Source of the DNA: an uncultured Campylobacter sp. | GTDB lineage: Bacteria > Campylobacterota > Campylobacteria > Campylobacterales > Campylobacteraceae | Reading direction: 5' to 3' | Assembly (NCBI RefSeq): GCF_938045345.1 | Contig: NZ_CALIMS010000005.1 | Location: forward strand, 1 to 64,000 | DNA: 64,000 nt | Shown: in pieces, positions 33,410 through 41,203 of the stretch | Layout: the number at the start of each line of letters is the position of its first letter | How positions within the stretch are numbered: position 1 is the stretch's first letter | Notes under the pieces: generated by a model | Seen by the model: the letters and a program-made list of their open reading frames with translations, nothing else | What the model was told of the DNA's origin: nothing | Database searches by the model: none | Position numbers and translations under genes: made by a program

Positions 33410-34018
33410 TTGAAAACGATTGAAAAAGAGATCAGCGCCACGCAGGAGATCAAAAAATCAAGCTTCATCACCTATCTCGCGCCGATAGCGAGCTTTGAGG
33501 CGCTGCGTGCGCAGTTGCGGCAACAGCATCCCAAGGCGCGGCATATCGTCTGGGCGTATCGCGCGCTGAATGAGCCCGGGCAGATCGTAGAAAACTCGAG
33601 CGACGACGGCGAGCCCAAATCGACCGCGGGTGCGCCGTGTCTAAACGCGCTTCGCGGCGCCGAGCTAATTAATGCCGCGGTGCTCGTGGTGCGCTACTTC
33701 GGCGGCATCAAGCTAGGCACGGGCGGGCTCGTGCGCGCATACGCTAGTAGCGCAAATGCCGCGATAGACGCGGCTACGGACGCCGCAGAGTTAGTGGAAT
33801 TCGTGCTGCGTAAGAAGTGCGCGTTTTTCGTGCCGTTTGCGGCGGTGGCTAAATTTGAACATTTTTTTAAAAAATCGGGTTTTGTTTATGAGGCGAGTTT
33901 CGGCGCTGCGGGAGCGGAGTTTAGCGCGGAGCTTAGCGCGGAGGAATTTGAAAAATTTAAAGGCTTTGCAGATGCTCTCGCGCCGGCTCTTAAAATGCTG
34001 CACGAGCCGAAATTTTAA
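33410..34018 (+). CDS. YigZ/IMPACT family protein
   Basis: This 202-residue protein starts at TTG 33410 behind AAAGGAAAGCC. It has the IMPACT N-terminal domain (KSSFITYLAPI, HIVWAYRA, SSDDGEPKSTAG, VVRYFGGIKLGTGGLVRAYA) followed by a C-terminal DUF1949-like ACT-type domain. YigZ-type proteins are thought to interact with ribosomes or regulate translation under stress; the exact role is not established. Confidence 0.9.
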   Translation: MKTIEKEISATQEIKKSSFITYLAPIASFEALRAQLRQQHPKARHIVWAYRALNEPGQIVENSSDDGEPKSTAGAPCLNALRGAELINAAVLVVRYFGGIKLGTGGLVRAYASSANAAIDAATDAAELVEFVLRKKCAFFVPFAAVAKFEHFFKKSGFVYEASFGAAGAEFSAELSAEEFEKFKGFADALAPALKMLHEPKF

Positions 34019-34247
34019 AATTTCAAAATTCTATAAAATTTAAAATCTCGTCTCAGCTAAATTTGAAAGCATAAACGGATTTTGCATTTTATCGTAGCGG
34101 AATTTTAAAGCTAAAGTGAAATTTCATAGTGCGAAACATAAAATCCGATAAATTTTAAAATTTTAAGAATTTCAAAATTTCGTCGTAATTTAGCTTGCAA
34201 AATTTTGCGAAAATTCCGTCCGTAAATTTCAAAATCCCATAAAATTT

Positions 34248-35456
34248 TTAAAATTTAACGTGCTTCATCTTAGCTTCACGCACAGGCAGGCTTAGCAGAG
34301 CTGCAATAGCCGCTAACGTCATATCCAAATACCACATATAATCATACGCGCCGTATGCCCGCACTGCAAGACCTCCGATATATGCGCCAAAAAATCCGCC
34401 GATTTGATGCGAAAGCATCGTAAATCCAAATAGGCTTGCTAAATATCGCGTCCCTAATAGCTTACCGACGGCAGCCGCAGTAGGCGGTACGGTCGCTAGC
34501 CAGGTAAATCCTAATCCCACGCTGAAGATATAAAACGTAAGGCTATCTTTTGGCGAGAGCACATAAGCACCAATAAGAGCGATACGCAGGGAATATATGC
34601 AAAATAAAATGACTTTACAGCGCACTTTGGAAACACACCAACCTACGAATAAGCTGCCTACGATGTTAGCGATACCAATCAGTGCGAGCGAAAAGGACGC
34701 TACCTGCGCACCATGCCCGCTTAGTGCTACTTCACTAGGCAGATGCGTCACTAAAAACGCTACGTGAAAACCGCACGTAGCAAAGCTTAAATTTATCAAA
34801 ATATAGCTTTTATCGCGCAGTGCCAAACGCAGAACTTCGCCTAAGCTGCGCTTATCTTCTTCATGCAGGCTGGTTTGCTCGCCAAATAGAATTTTGCCGC
34901 CTGCTAAAAGCCTCGCAAGCGGCAGAATTAACAAGCTAAGCCCTGCAAGCGTAAAAAATGCGCCGCCGTATCCTAAGGCAGGCGTTGCGATACAAAACCC
35001 AATCATCGGCGCAAATAAAAACTGCCCGAACGAGCCGCCTGCATTTAGTACTCCGCTAGCAACCGAGCGGATAGAAAATGGCAGGCGCTTTGCCATTATG
35101 CTCATTAGAATCGGAAAACTACCCGCGCCAAGCCCCAGTGCAAGCCCAAAACCCATCGTTAATACAAGCGCGCTTTCACTACTAAATAACGGCACAAGAG
35201 TGCAACTAATCGCCAAAAGCACGCTGCCCCAAAACAGCACGACGTAGGCACCGAGCTTGTCTGCAAGTATCCCACTAAGCGGTTGCGAAAAACCCCATAC
35301 CAGCTGCGTAGTTGCCATCGCAAAGCTTACTTGCGCGATGGATAGGGAATTTGCTTGCATTATGGGCTGCACGAAAAGACCTAATGACATACGAATGCCC
35401 ATCGTAATCATCAAAATCGCCGCGGCGCATAGGATCATTATCCAAACTGATTTCAT
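34248..35456 (-). CDS. Major facilitator superfamily transporter
   Basis: The 402-residue protein has twelve predicted membrane segments. Family signatures are GILADKLGAYVVLFWG between segments 2 and 3 and a matching loop (VGWCVSKVRCKVILFC) between 8 and 9. The pattern is that of anion- or drug-type MFS permeases related to CynX/oxalate-formate carriers; the substrate cannot be told. ATG 35456 follows AAAGGAATATAT. It is a single-gene unit with a TATAAT box upstream. The coding sequence has slightly lower GC than its neighbours. Confidence 0.85.
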   Translation of the reverse strand: MKSVWIMILCAAAILMITMGIRMSLGLFVQPIMQANSLSIAQVSFAMATTQLVWGFSQPLSGILADKLGAYVVLFWGSVLLAISCTLVPLFSSESALVLTMGFGLALGLGAGSFPILMSIMAKRLPFSIRSVASGVLNAGGSFGQFLFAPMIGFCIATPALGYGGAFFTLAGLSLLILPLARLLAGGKILFGEQTSLHEEDKRSLGEVLRLALRDKSYILINLSFATCGFHVAFLVTHLPSEVALSGHGAQVASFSLALIGIANIVGSLFVGWCVSKVRCKVILFCIYSLRIALIGAYVLSPKDSLTFYIFSVGLGFTWLATVPPTAAAVGKLLGTRYLASLFGFTMLSHQIGGFFGAYIGGLAVRAYGAYDYMWYLDMTLAAIAALLSLPVREAKMKHVKF

Positions 35457-35479
35457 ATATATTCCTTTTAAAAAATAGA

Positions 35480-35485
35480 ATTATA
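35480..35485 (-). promoter_or_regulatory. Putative -10 box for the 34248 MFS gene
   Basis: TATAAT on the minus strand, 24 bases before the ATG, followed by a short AT-rich leader. Confidence 0.45.
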
Positions 35486-35618
35486 GCATAAAAATCACGA
35501 ATATATCGATATTTTATAGATATATTTAATTAATGTATTTTAGTATATTATTTATGTAAGAGGAATTTACCGAGCTTTAATGGGCTTTGCATTAAAATTC
35601 CATTTTCAAGGAGAAGCG

Positions 35619-35990
35619 ATGATTTACGAAGATGAGATGATTTACGTGGAGCGCGAGGAGCACGAAGTGCCGTGGGTGAAGGTCTTTACGAAGGCTAAAT
35701 TTAAAGAGCTTAGCGACTGCGACGAGGCGACGCTGGCGCATCTGTGGCGTGCCGTGCTTCAGTGCGAAAAGAGCCTGCGGGAGTTTTACGCGCCCGATAA
35801 GATCAACATCGCAAGCTTTGCCAACTACGTGCCGCGCGTGCATTTTCACGTCCAAGCGCGCTTTAAAAACGACAGCTTTTTCCCAGAGTCCGTCTGGGGC
35901 AAAAAGATGCGCAACGGCAAACTCAATCTGCCGGAATTTAGCGAATTTGCAGAGGTTTTAGCGGCAAATTTAAAGATGGAATTCAGATGA
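35619..35990 (+). CDS. HIT family protein (HxHxQ variant)
   Basis: This 123-residue protein begins at ATG 35619 with AAGGAGAAGCG upstream; an earlier in-frame ATG at 35580 lacks such a site. The HIT-fold core runs from IYVEREEHEVPWVKVF to VPRVHFHVQARF. The active-site motif is H-F-H-V-Q. Canonical HIT hydrolases have HxHxH, and GalT-type relatives have Q in the third place. It is likely a nucleotide-binding hydrolase or transferase. It overlaps the next gene by four bases (ATGA). Confidence 0.8.
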   Translation: MIYEDEMIYVEREEHEVPWVKVFTKAKFKELSDCDEATLAHLWRAVLQCEKSLREFYAPDKINIASFANYVPRVHFHVQARFKNDSFFPESVWGKKMRNGKLNLPEFSEFAEVLAANLKMEFR

Positions 35991-36805
35991 TAGGCACGCG
36001 CTCAAAAAAATACCTAAGCCTTTTCGCGCTTGCTTGCTGTGTCGCCACCTTTGCGTTTTACCTGCGCTTTAAAAGCGAGGAAAACGAGATAAAAATCAAG
36101 CAGCAGTTCGATTTCAGCGCGAGTTTGTTTGAAAAGATCGTCGATGAGGAGAAGCTAAACGCCTTTGCGATCTCGCTTATTTTATCGCAGAACAGCGACG
36201 TGGTGCGCTGCTTCGAGAGCGGCAAACACGGTGAGTGTATGGACGTGACGAAAAAATACAAAGACATTTTGAGTGCAGTGCCCTTCTATACGGGCGTGAA
36301 GATACATTTTCACACGCAAAACATCAGAAGCTTGGCTAGGAGCTGGAGCGACGAATTTTACAACGACGATCTGAGCTCGTTTCGCCATTCGCTTTTGCAG
36401 ATTCGCCATAGTCTGCTTCCCAAAGCGCTCGTCGAGATGGGGCGGTGCGGGGTTTTTATGCGCGGAATTTCGCCCGTTTTTAGCGACGGTAAATTTATCG
36501 GAAGCGCCGAGATAATGCTCGATTTCGAACACGTCATCGCGCAGATCAACCGCATGGGAAACGATATTTTTATCCTCGTAGATAAGAGGTTTGAAACCGA
36601 CTGCTTCTACGATAAAATAGGCGTTATCAAGGACTTTATCGTCGTAAACAGCGCGCCGGATTACGACGTTTTGTCGATTTTGGCGACGCTTGATTTTGGG
36701 GCGCAGAGCTTTATCAAAAAGGACGGGCATTATTTTTACGTGCGGGCATTTTCGGACGAAAACGGCACGAAGCTGGGCTATATAATTTTGCACCGCGAAG
36801 GCTAG
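35987..36805 (+). CDS. Cache-type periplasmic sensor domain protein without output domain
   Basis: This 272-residue protein has a short cytoplasmic start and a membrane helix (about 10-26). A periplasmic domain follows whose features match the extracellular double-Cache domains of chemoreceptors: YKDILSAVPFYTGVKIHFHTQN, RHSLLPKALVEMGRCGVFMRGISPVFSDGKFIGSAEIMLDF. It stops where a second membrane helix and signalling domain would follow. So it is either a stand-alone periplasmic sensor or a truncated chemoreceptor. It is coupled to the HIT gene by an ATGA overlap. Confidence 0.7.
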   Translation: MIGTRSKKYLSLFALACCVATFAFYLRFKSEENEIKIKQQFDFSASLFEKIVDEEKLNAFAISLILSQNSDVVRCFESGKHGECMDVTKKYKDILSAVPFYTGVKIHFHTQNIRSLARSWSDEFYNDDLSSFRHSLLQIRHSLLPKALVEMGRCGVFMRGISPVFSDGKFIGSAEIMLDFEHVIAQINRMGNDIFILVDKRFETDCFYDKIGVIKDFIVVNSAPDYDVLSILATLDFGAQSFIKKDGHYFYVRAFSDENGTKLGYIILHREG

Positions 36806-36948
36806 CGGCGGGATTTAAATTTAGGCGCTCGCCGCTCTTAGCTACTTTGTCGCGGCGGCGGCAGCGCGGGGCGAGCGAGCGTTTTAAATTTAATCGCAAG
36901 ATTACGGAAATTTGCGCTAGAATTTTAAATTTTAAAAGGAGCGTCGGT

Positions 36949-37779
36949 ATGAAATTTTATAAATCCGTTAAATTTAAAGCGATAGCTGGCGTGCTGCTTC
37001 TTATAATAATACTTTGCGCCGTATTTATCCGTATAATCCCCGATTACTCCACTTCACGAGGCTTCGCCGTCGTTTCCGTTTTTGGCTATAACAAATACAA
37101 ACAAGGTTATTGTTTAGCCGAGAATAGAATTTTAGATAAAGAGGAGTTCTATAGAAGGGCTATAGTTCAGTTTTTAGATAAGAAACTAATATATGAACAA
37201 AAGATGGATAAAGCAAGAATTTATGCATATGGTTCGTCAATGAAAAGCAAGATTGAAATTGGATATTACGAATTGGCTGACGATATAAATTTAGATAATT
37301 GGCTAGAAAAGACAATAAATTACTATAAAGATTTATATAGCTTAATCAAAGATGATGAATATAAATCAGATTTGGATGAAAAAGCTAGAAATATATTATT
37401 ATTTGATAAATTAAAAATCAAAAAAACAAATCCGATAAAATATTTAAAAATTGATTTGAATAGAATGGTGGCTGGATTTGACAAACCTATCTTTTTAGCA
37501 AATAACGGTTGGAGCGGTATCATTATATTAGATAATGCAATAATATTAAGAGACAAAAAGATTGCGTATGGATATAATTTTATACTTCATTACAATTTTT
37601 ATGATAGTAGCGCTAGAAATATGATACTTGATAAAAAAATGTTTAATTCGGAAATTAGACAATCAAAATATTCATATCCAAGATTAAATATAGGCGATAT
37701 AGATAATTGCGGAAATTTGGATTATGATGTAAGTTATAATCCTGAAGATATAGCAAATAGTTTAGGTAAGGGTGGCTGA
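36949..37779 (+). CDS. AT-rich hypothetical membrane-anchored protein
   Basis: The 276-residue protein starts at ATG 36949 behind AAAAGGAGCGTCGGT. It has one membrane helix (about 10-31), and the rest (YSTSRGFAVVSVFGYNKYKQGYCLAENRI onward) is probably periplasmic, rich in Lys, Asn, Ile, Asp and Tyr. No family is recognised. From about 37100 on the DNA is much more AT-rich than neighbouring genes, like the second half of the 28730 gene, which suggests recent acquisition. It is followed by the minus-strand sensor kinase. Confidence 0.7.
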   Translation: MKFYKSVKFKAIAGVLLLIIILCAVFIRIIPDYSTSRGFAVVSVFGYNKYKQGYCLAENRILDKEEFYRRAIVQFLDKKLIYEQKMDKARIYAYGSSMKSKIEIGYYELADDINLDNWLEKTINYYKDLYSLIKDDEYKSDLDEKARNILLFDKLKIKKTNPIKYLKIDLNRMVAGFDKPIFLANNGWSGIIILDNAIILRDKKIAYGYNFILHYNFYDSSARNMILDKKMFNSEIRQSKYSYPRLNIGDIDNCGNLDYDVSYNPEDIANSLGKGG

Positions 37780-37871
37780 AAATCCGAGCTAAAACAAAAT
37801 TTTAAAAAGCCCTAGCCGCGCGAATTCTACTTCTAAATTTTAAAATTTACGCCTAAATTTCACGTGCCGTT

Positions 37872-38990
37872 TTAGTCCAAAAGTTTCTGCTTAAACAGCG
37901 GGATTTTGTAGCAAAAGGTGCTGCCCTCGCCGAGCTTCGAGCTGACGCTTTTTGCGATTCCGTAGCGCTTGCAAATTTTATCGATTATGTTTAGCCCGAG
38001 GCCAAATCCGCCAAGAGCCGCGTTTTCGCGCGAGTATCTATCCCAGATCGCGCTTGTATCCTTTATGCCGATGCCGAAATCCTGTACGCTAAAGACCGCT
38101 ATGCTTACCCCTTTTTCCAGCGCGATGATGACTTTGCCGCCGGGACGAGAATATTTTATGGCGTTGCTTAGGGTGTTGTCGATGAGGCGCATTAGCGAGG
38201 TTTCGTCCATAAAGACGCTCACGTCGGGCGCTATTCGCGATTGTAGGCTTATGTTTTTGCTTTTTGCGACCAGATAGATGAAATTTATCCTAGCGCTCAA
38301 AAACTCGCTCATATCGATGCGGCGGCTTTTGAAGCTCATCTTGCCGCTTTTGATGAAGTACTCCACGTCCTCGTAAGTAATTACCATCTGCTTGAGCGCG
38401 GATTTTATTCGCGCCGTGTGCTTGTCGCGCAGGCCTAGCATCTCGGTGTTGATGAGCGCGACGCCCAGAGGGGTCTTTAGCTCGTGCATCGCGTCGTTGA
38501 AAAACGCCTTGATGAGGTTGCTTTGCTGCGCGTAGAAATTTTTTATGATTTTGTAGTTAAACAGCGCGATGATGAGCGCTACGAAAATCGTGATAAAGAT
38601 CGTGGAGATCGCGATAAATTCTATCTTTGCGTAGCTTATCTTTTTTGAGATGACGAAAAAATGCAGCTTGCCCTCATGCAGAAAGTGGCGCTTAAAAAAT
38701 ACCCGCCCGCCGAATTTCAGCGTGATAAATGCAAAATCGGGCGGCTGGACGCTTAAGTTTGATCTTAAAATTTCGCCGTTTGCGTTTAGGATCGCATAGT
38801 CGTAGATGAGCTCGTCTTTTAGATTCAGATCCCCGCCGGCTAGAGCTTCGCCGCTTTTTTGTATCAGCTCGGCGACATCGGCGCTCTCCTCGATTTTGGA
38901 ATTTAAATAGATGATATAAAGGCTCTCGCTTATAAAGGCGCCGATGATGAAAATCGCGCTAAAAAGCGTAAATTTAAACCCTTTAAGCAT
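37872..38990 (-). CDS. Sensor histidine kinase
   Basis: This 372-residue kinase has two membrane helices (about 7-29 and 125-147) around a small periplasmic domain of about 95 residues. A HisKA-type dimerisation domain with H169 (DAMHELKTPLG) follows, then a HATPase_c domain with N box LIDNTLSNAIKYS, G1 DFGIGI and G2 GGFGLGLNI. The start is ATG 38990, which overlaps the response regulator end by eight bases; the longer frame is shadow. The architecture resembles small Campylobacter kinases such as DccS, but identity is not shown. It is encoded next to psrABC, so a role in respiratory control is possible. Confidence 0.88.
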   Translation of the reverse strand: MLKGFKFTLFSAIFIIGAFISESLYIIYLNSKIEESADVAELIQKSGEALAGGDLNLKDELIYDYAILNANGEILRSNLSVQPPDFAFITLKFGGRVFFKRHFLHEGKLHFFVISKKISYAKIEFIAISTIFITIFVALIIALFNYKIIKNFYAQQSNLIKAFFNDAMHELKTPLGVALINTEMLGLRDKHTARIKSALKQMVITYEDVEYFIKSGKMSFKSRRIDMSEFLSARINFIYLVAKSKNISLQSRIAPDVSVFMDETSLMRLIDNTLSNAIKYSRPGGKVIIALEKGVSIAVFSVQDFGIGIKDTSAIWDRYSRENAALGGFGLGLNIIDKICKRYGIAKSVSSKLGEGSTFCYKIPLFKQKLLD

Positions 38991-39642
38991 TGATCTTATA
39001 TCCGAGTCCGCGGCTGGAGAGGATGAAGTCGTTGCTCGTTTTGGAGCGGAGGTTGCTGATATGCACGCGCACATCGACGCTGCCTGCCTCGCCGTCCCAC
39101 ACGTCGGCGATGAGTTCATCTACGCTAACGAACCTTTTGATATTGGCGAGCAGAAATTCTATAATTTTGATCTCTTTGGCGCTTAGCGATATCTCTTCGT
39201 CCGCGCGCTTTAAAATTTTTAAATTTGCGAAGTAGTGAAATTTATCCGCGATCTTGACGGCGCCCTTTTCGTCGCCGAAGTACTTTCGCATCAGCTCGCT
39301 TACTCTAAATTTAAGTTCGGCTAGGTGGAAGGGCTTTTTTAGGTATTCGTTGCAACCAAGCTCGTAGCACTGGCTTAAATCGTCGATGTCGCCGAGCGAA
39401 GTCATCATCATCACGGGAGTGCTAAGACCGAGGTTTCGCGCATATTTCAGCACCTCTTCGCCCGAAACCTCCGGCACCTTGATGTCTAAAATCAGCAAGT
39501 GGTAAGCATTTGCGGCGATTTTATCGCAGGCTGCGTCGCCGCTAGCGCATTCGTCCACCTCGTAGCCAAGCTCCTGCAGATACTCGCTTACGCTGCTTCT
39601 GTATTCAAAATCGTCTTCTAAAAGTAAAATTTTCAAACCCAC
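38983..39642 (-). CDS. OmpR-family response regulator
   Basis: The 219-residue regulator has a receiver domain with acidic D10-D11, phospho-acceptor D53 (ILDIKVPEVSG), T81 and the conserved Lys at about 103 (LKKPFHLAEL). A winged-helix DNA-binding domain follows (about 125-219; ISLSAKEIKIIEFLL, SVDVRVHISNLRSK, SSRGLGYKI). It precedes and overlaps the kinase gene. It lies just downstream of psrC on the same strand, separated by a hairpin, which suggests read-through plus attenuation rather than one simple operon. Confidence 0.93.
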   Translation of the reverse strand: MGLKILLLEDDFEYRSSVSEYLQELGYEVDECASGDAACDKIAANAYHLLILDIKVPEVSGEEVLKYARNLGLSTPVMMMTSLGDIDDLSQCYELGCNEYLKKPFHLAELKFRVSELMRKYFGDEKGAVKIADKFHYFANLKILKRADEEISLSAKEIKIIEFLLANIKRFVSVDELIADVWDGEAGSVDVRVHISNLRSKTSNDFILSSRGLGYKINA

Positions 39643-39651
39643 TCCCTAAAT

Positions 39652-39673
39652 CGGGAGCGAGGCTACGCTCCCG
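39652..39673 (-). terminator. Hairpin at the end of psrC
   Basis: CGGGAGCG (39652-39659) and CGCTCCCG (39666-39673) form a perfect 8-bp GC-rich stem with a 6-base loop. It straddles the psrC stop codon and lies 10 bases from the regulator start. On the minus strand it is followed by ATTTAGGGAG and so lacks a strong T-run; attenuation or mRNA protection is as likely as termination. Confidence 0.45.
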
Positions 39674-40634
39674 TGCAAATTTGCCCCGCATATACGATAT
39701 AGTAGCGAAGCAGAATGACGCCGCAAAGCACAACGAAAGAATTTAAAACTATAAACGCAGGCTTATAGGCGTGGTTTTTCAGCGCCGTAAAGGCGATGAT
39801 GATAGGAGCGATGAGCCCCGTGCCTAAAACGCCGATCCAGAAAATTTTACCGTAAACCTCGTGCGTCAAAGCCTGCTGTGCCGCAAGCGCGCTAGTGCCG
39901 CCCTCAAAATACATCCCGACAAACAGAATGAATAAAAGCGGAATCTCAAAGAGTATCGCGCGCAGATCAAGCACCAAAAGGTATTTTATGCTATCTTTGT
40001 TTAACGAGCCTTTAAAAAACAGAAGTCCCACTAAAATGCTCGCCGCGATGCCGCTGGAAAAGCCGGATAGCAAAAATAAAATCGGCAGCACCGGAGTATT
40101 CCAAAGCGGAATTTTCATCACCGCGCTTAGTAAAAAGCCCGTATATGCGCCCACGCAAAGAGCAAGGATAAATAAAACTCGCTCGAAAGCTTTGGAAGCT
40201 TTGGCGAACGAGCTTAGTAAATTTACGATAGGTCGCAGGAACGCAAGTAGTTTAAATTTATAAATTTCCTCGCCGAATACGCATAGCGCAAATACAAAGC
40301 TAAACGGCACGTAGATTAAAAGCGCCGCCACGCCGAGGCTCATTACAGAGCCGAAGTTAAATTTGATCAGCAAAAGATAAAAGCTAAATGGCTTGCCAAG
40401 ATCAAAGATCAAAAGCAAAAGCCCCGCGCAGATCGTGATCGGAGCCGTGATCGCACCCGCTCTAATCATCGCGTCCCAGATGGAATTTTGCTCGCTTTCG
40501 TGGCGATTCCATTTAACTAAAAGCGCCACCATCGTCGCCCCCGCGCTAAGACCCGCCAAAAATAGATAAATCGCAATCGGCCAAGGCCAGTAAATTTCAG
40601 AGTATTGGCTCATATCGCCCCACATATTATTCAT
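39663..40634 (-). CDS. psrC: NrfD/PsrC family quinol-interacting membrane subunit
   Basis: This 323-residue polytopic protein has eight or nine membrane segments. It fits the NrfD/PsrC family (YWPWPIAIYLFLAGLSAGATMV at the start, FGSVMSLGVAALL). It anchors the complex and passes electrons from menaquinol to the iron-sulfur subunit. It overlaps psrB by eight bases. The three-gene order A-B-C is that of polysulfide/thiosulfate reductases. Confidence 0.9.
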   Translation of the reverse strand: MNNMWGDMSQYSEIYWPWPIAIYLFLAGLSAGATMVALLVKWNRHESEQNSIWDAMIRAGAITAPITICAGLLLLIFDLGKPFSFYLLLIKFNFGSVMSLGVAALLIYVPFSFVFALCVFGEEIYKFKLLAFLRPIVNLLSSFAKASKAFERVLFILALCVGAYTGFLLSAVMKIPLWNTPVLPILFLLSGFSSGIAASILVGLLFFKGSLNKDSIKYLLVLDLRAILFEIPLLFILFVGMYFEGGTSALAAQQALTHEVYGKIFWIGVLGTGLIAPIIIAFTALKNHAYKPAFIVLNSFVVLCGVILLRYYIVYAGQICTGA

Positions 40635-41193
40635 AGCGTCCTCCTTTTTTGTTTTTGATATTCGCTAGGCGCGGTTTGGTGTTTAGATACGCTTTCGGAT
40701 ATTCTACGCTCGTTTTGGCTAGCAGCTTGCTTACCTCGGAATTTACGTCATTTACGTCGCCGAAAGTTAAAGCATCTGTTGGGCACACGCTTACGCAGGC
40801 AGGCTGCAAACCTTTGCTAGTGCGGTTCGTGTAGCAAAAGGTGCATTTGCCGATAGCGTGCGTGATAGGATCGACAAATCTAGCGTCGTAAGGACAGGCC
40901 AGAATGCAGTATTTGCAGCTGACGCAAAGCCTCTCGTCTATGAGCGTTACGCCGTCTTTGGTTTTAAAGCTCGCTCCCGTAGGGCAGACGTCCACGCAGG
41001 GGCTATCCTCGCACATAACGCAGCTGGCGCGCGAATAATCTAGCTTTAAATTTGGAAAAATGCCGCTTGTTTTGCCGTGCACTTGCAGCCTATAAACGCC
41101 GCTCGGTACGCTGTTTTCGTTCCTGCACGCAACCGAACAGGCTTGGCAGCCTATACATAAATTTTCGTCGTGAATCATTATGAGTTTTTTCAT
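40627..41193 (-). CDS. psrB: 4Fe-4S ferredoxin-type electron transfer subunit (PsrB-like)
   Basis: The 188-residue protein has four ferredoxin-type cysteine groups: CIGCQACSVAC, CVMCEDSPCVDVCP, CVSCKYCILACP and CTFCYTNRTSKGLQPACVSVCP. These bind four [4Fe-4S] clusters that link the membrane subunit to the molybdenum subunit. The length and spacing are typical of PsrB/PhsB/DmsB. It is encoded 10 bases after psrA. Confidence 0.92.
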   Translation of the reverse strand: MKKLIMIHDENLCIGCQACSVACRNENSVPSGVYRLQVHGKTSGIFPNLKLDYSRASCVMCEDSPCVDVCPTGASFKTKDGVTLIDERLCVSCKYCILACPYDARFVDPITHAIGKCTFCYTNRTSKGLQPACVSVCPTDALTFGDVNDVNSEVSKLLAKTSVEYPKAYLNTKPRLANIKNKKGGRYE

Positions 41194-41203
41194 AACCGCT
41201 CCC

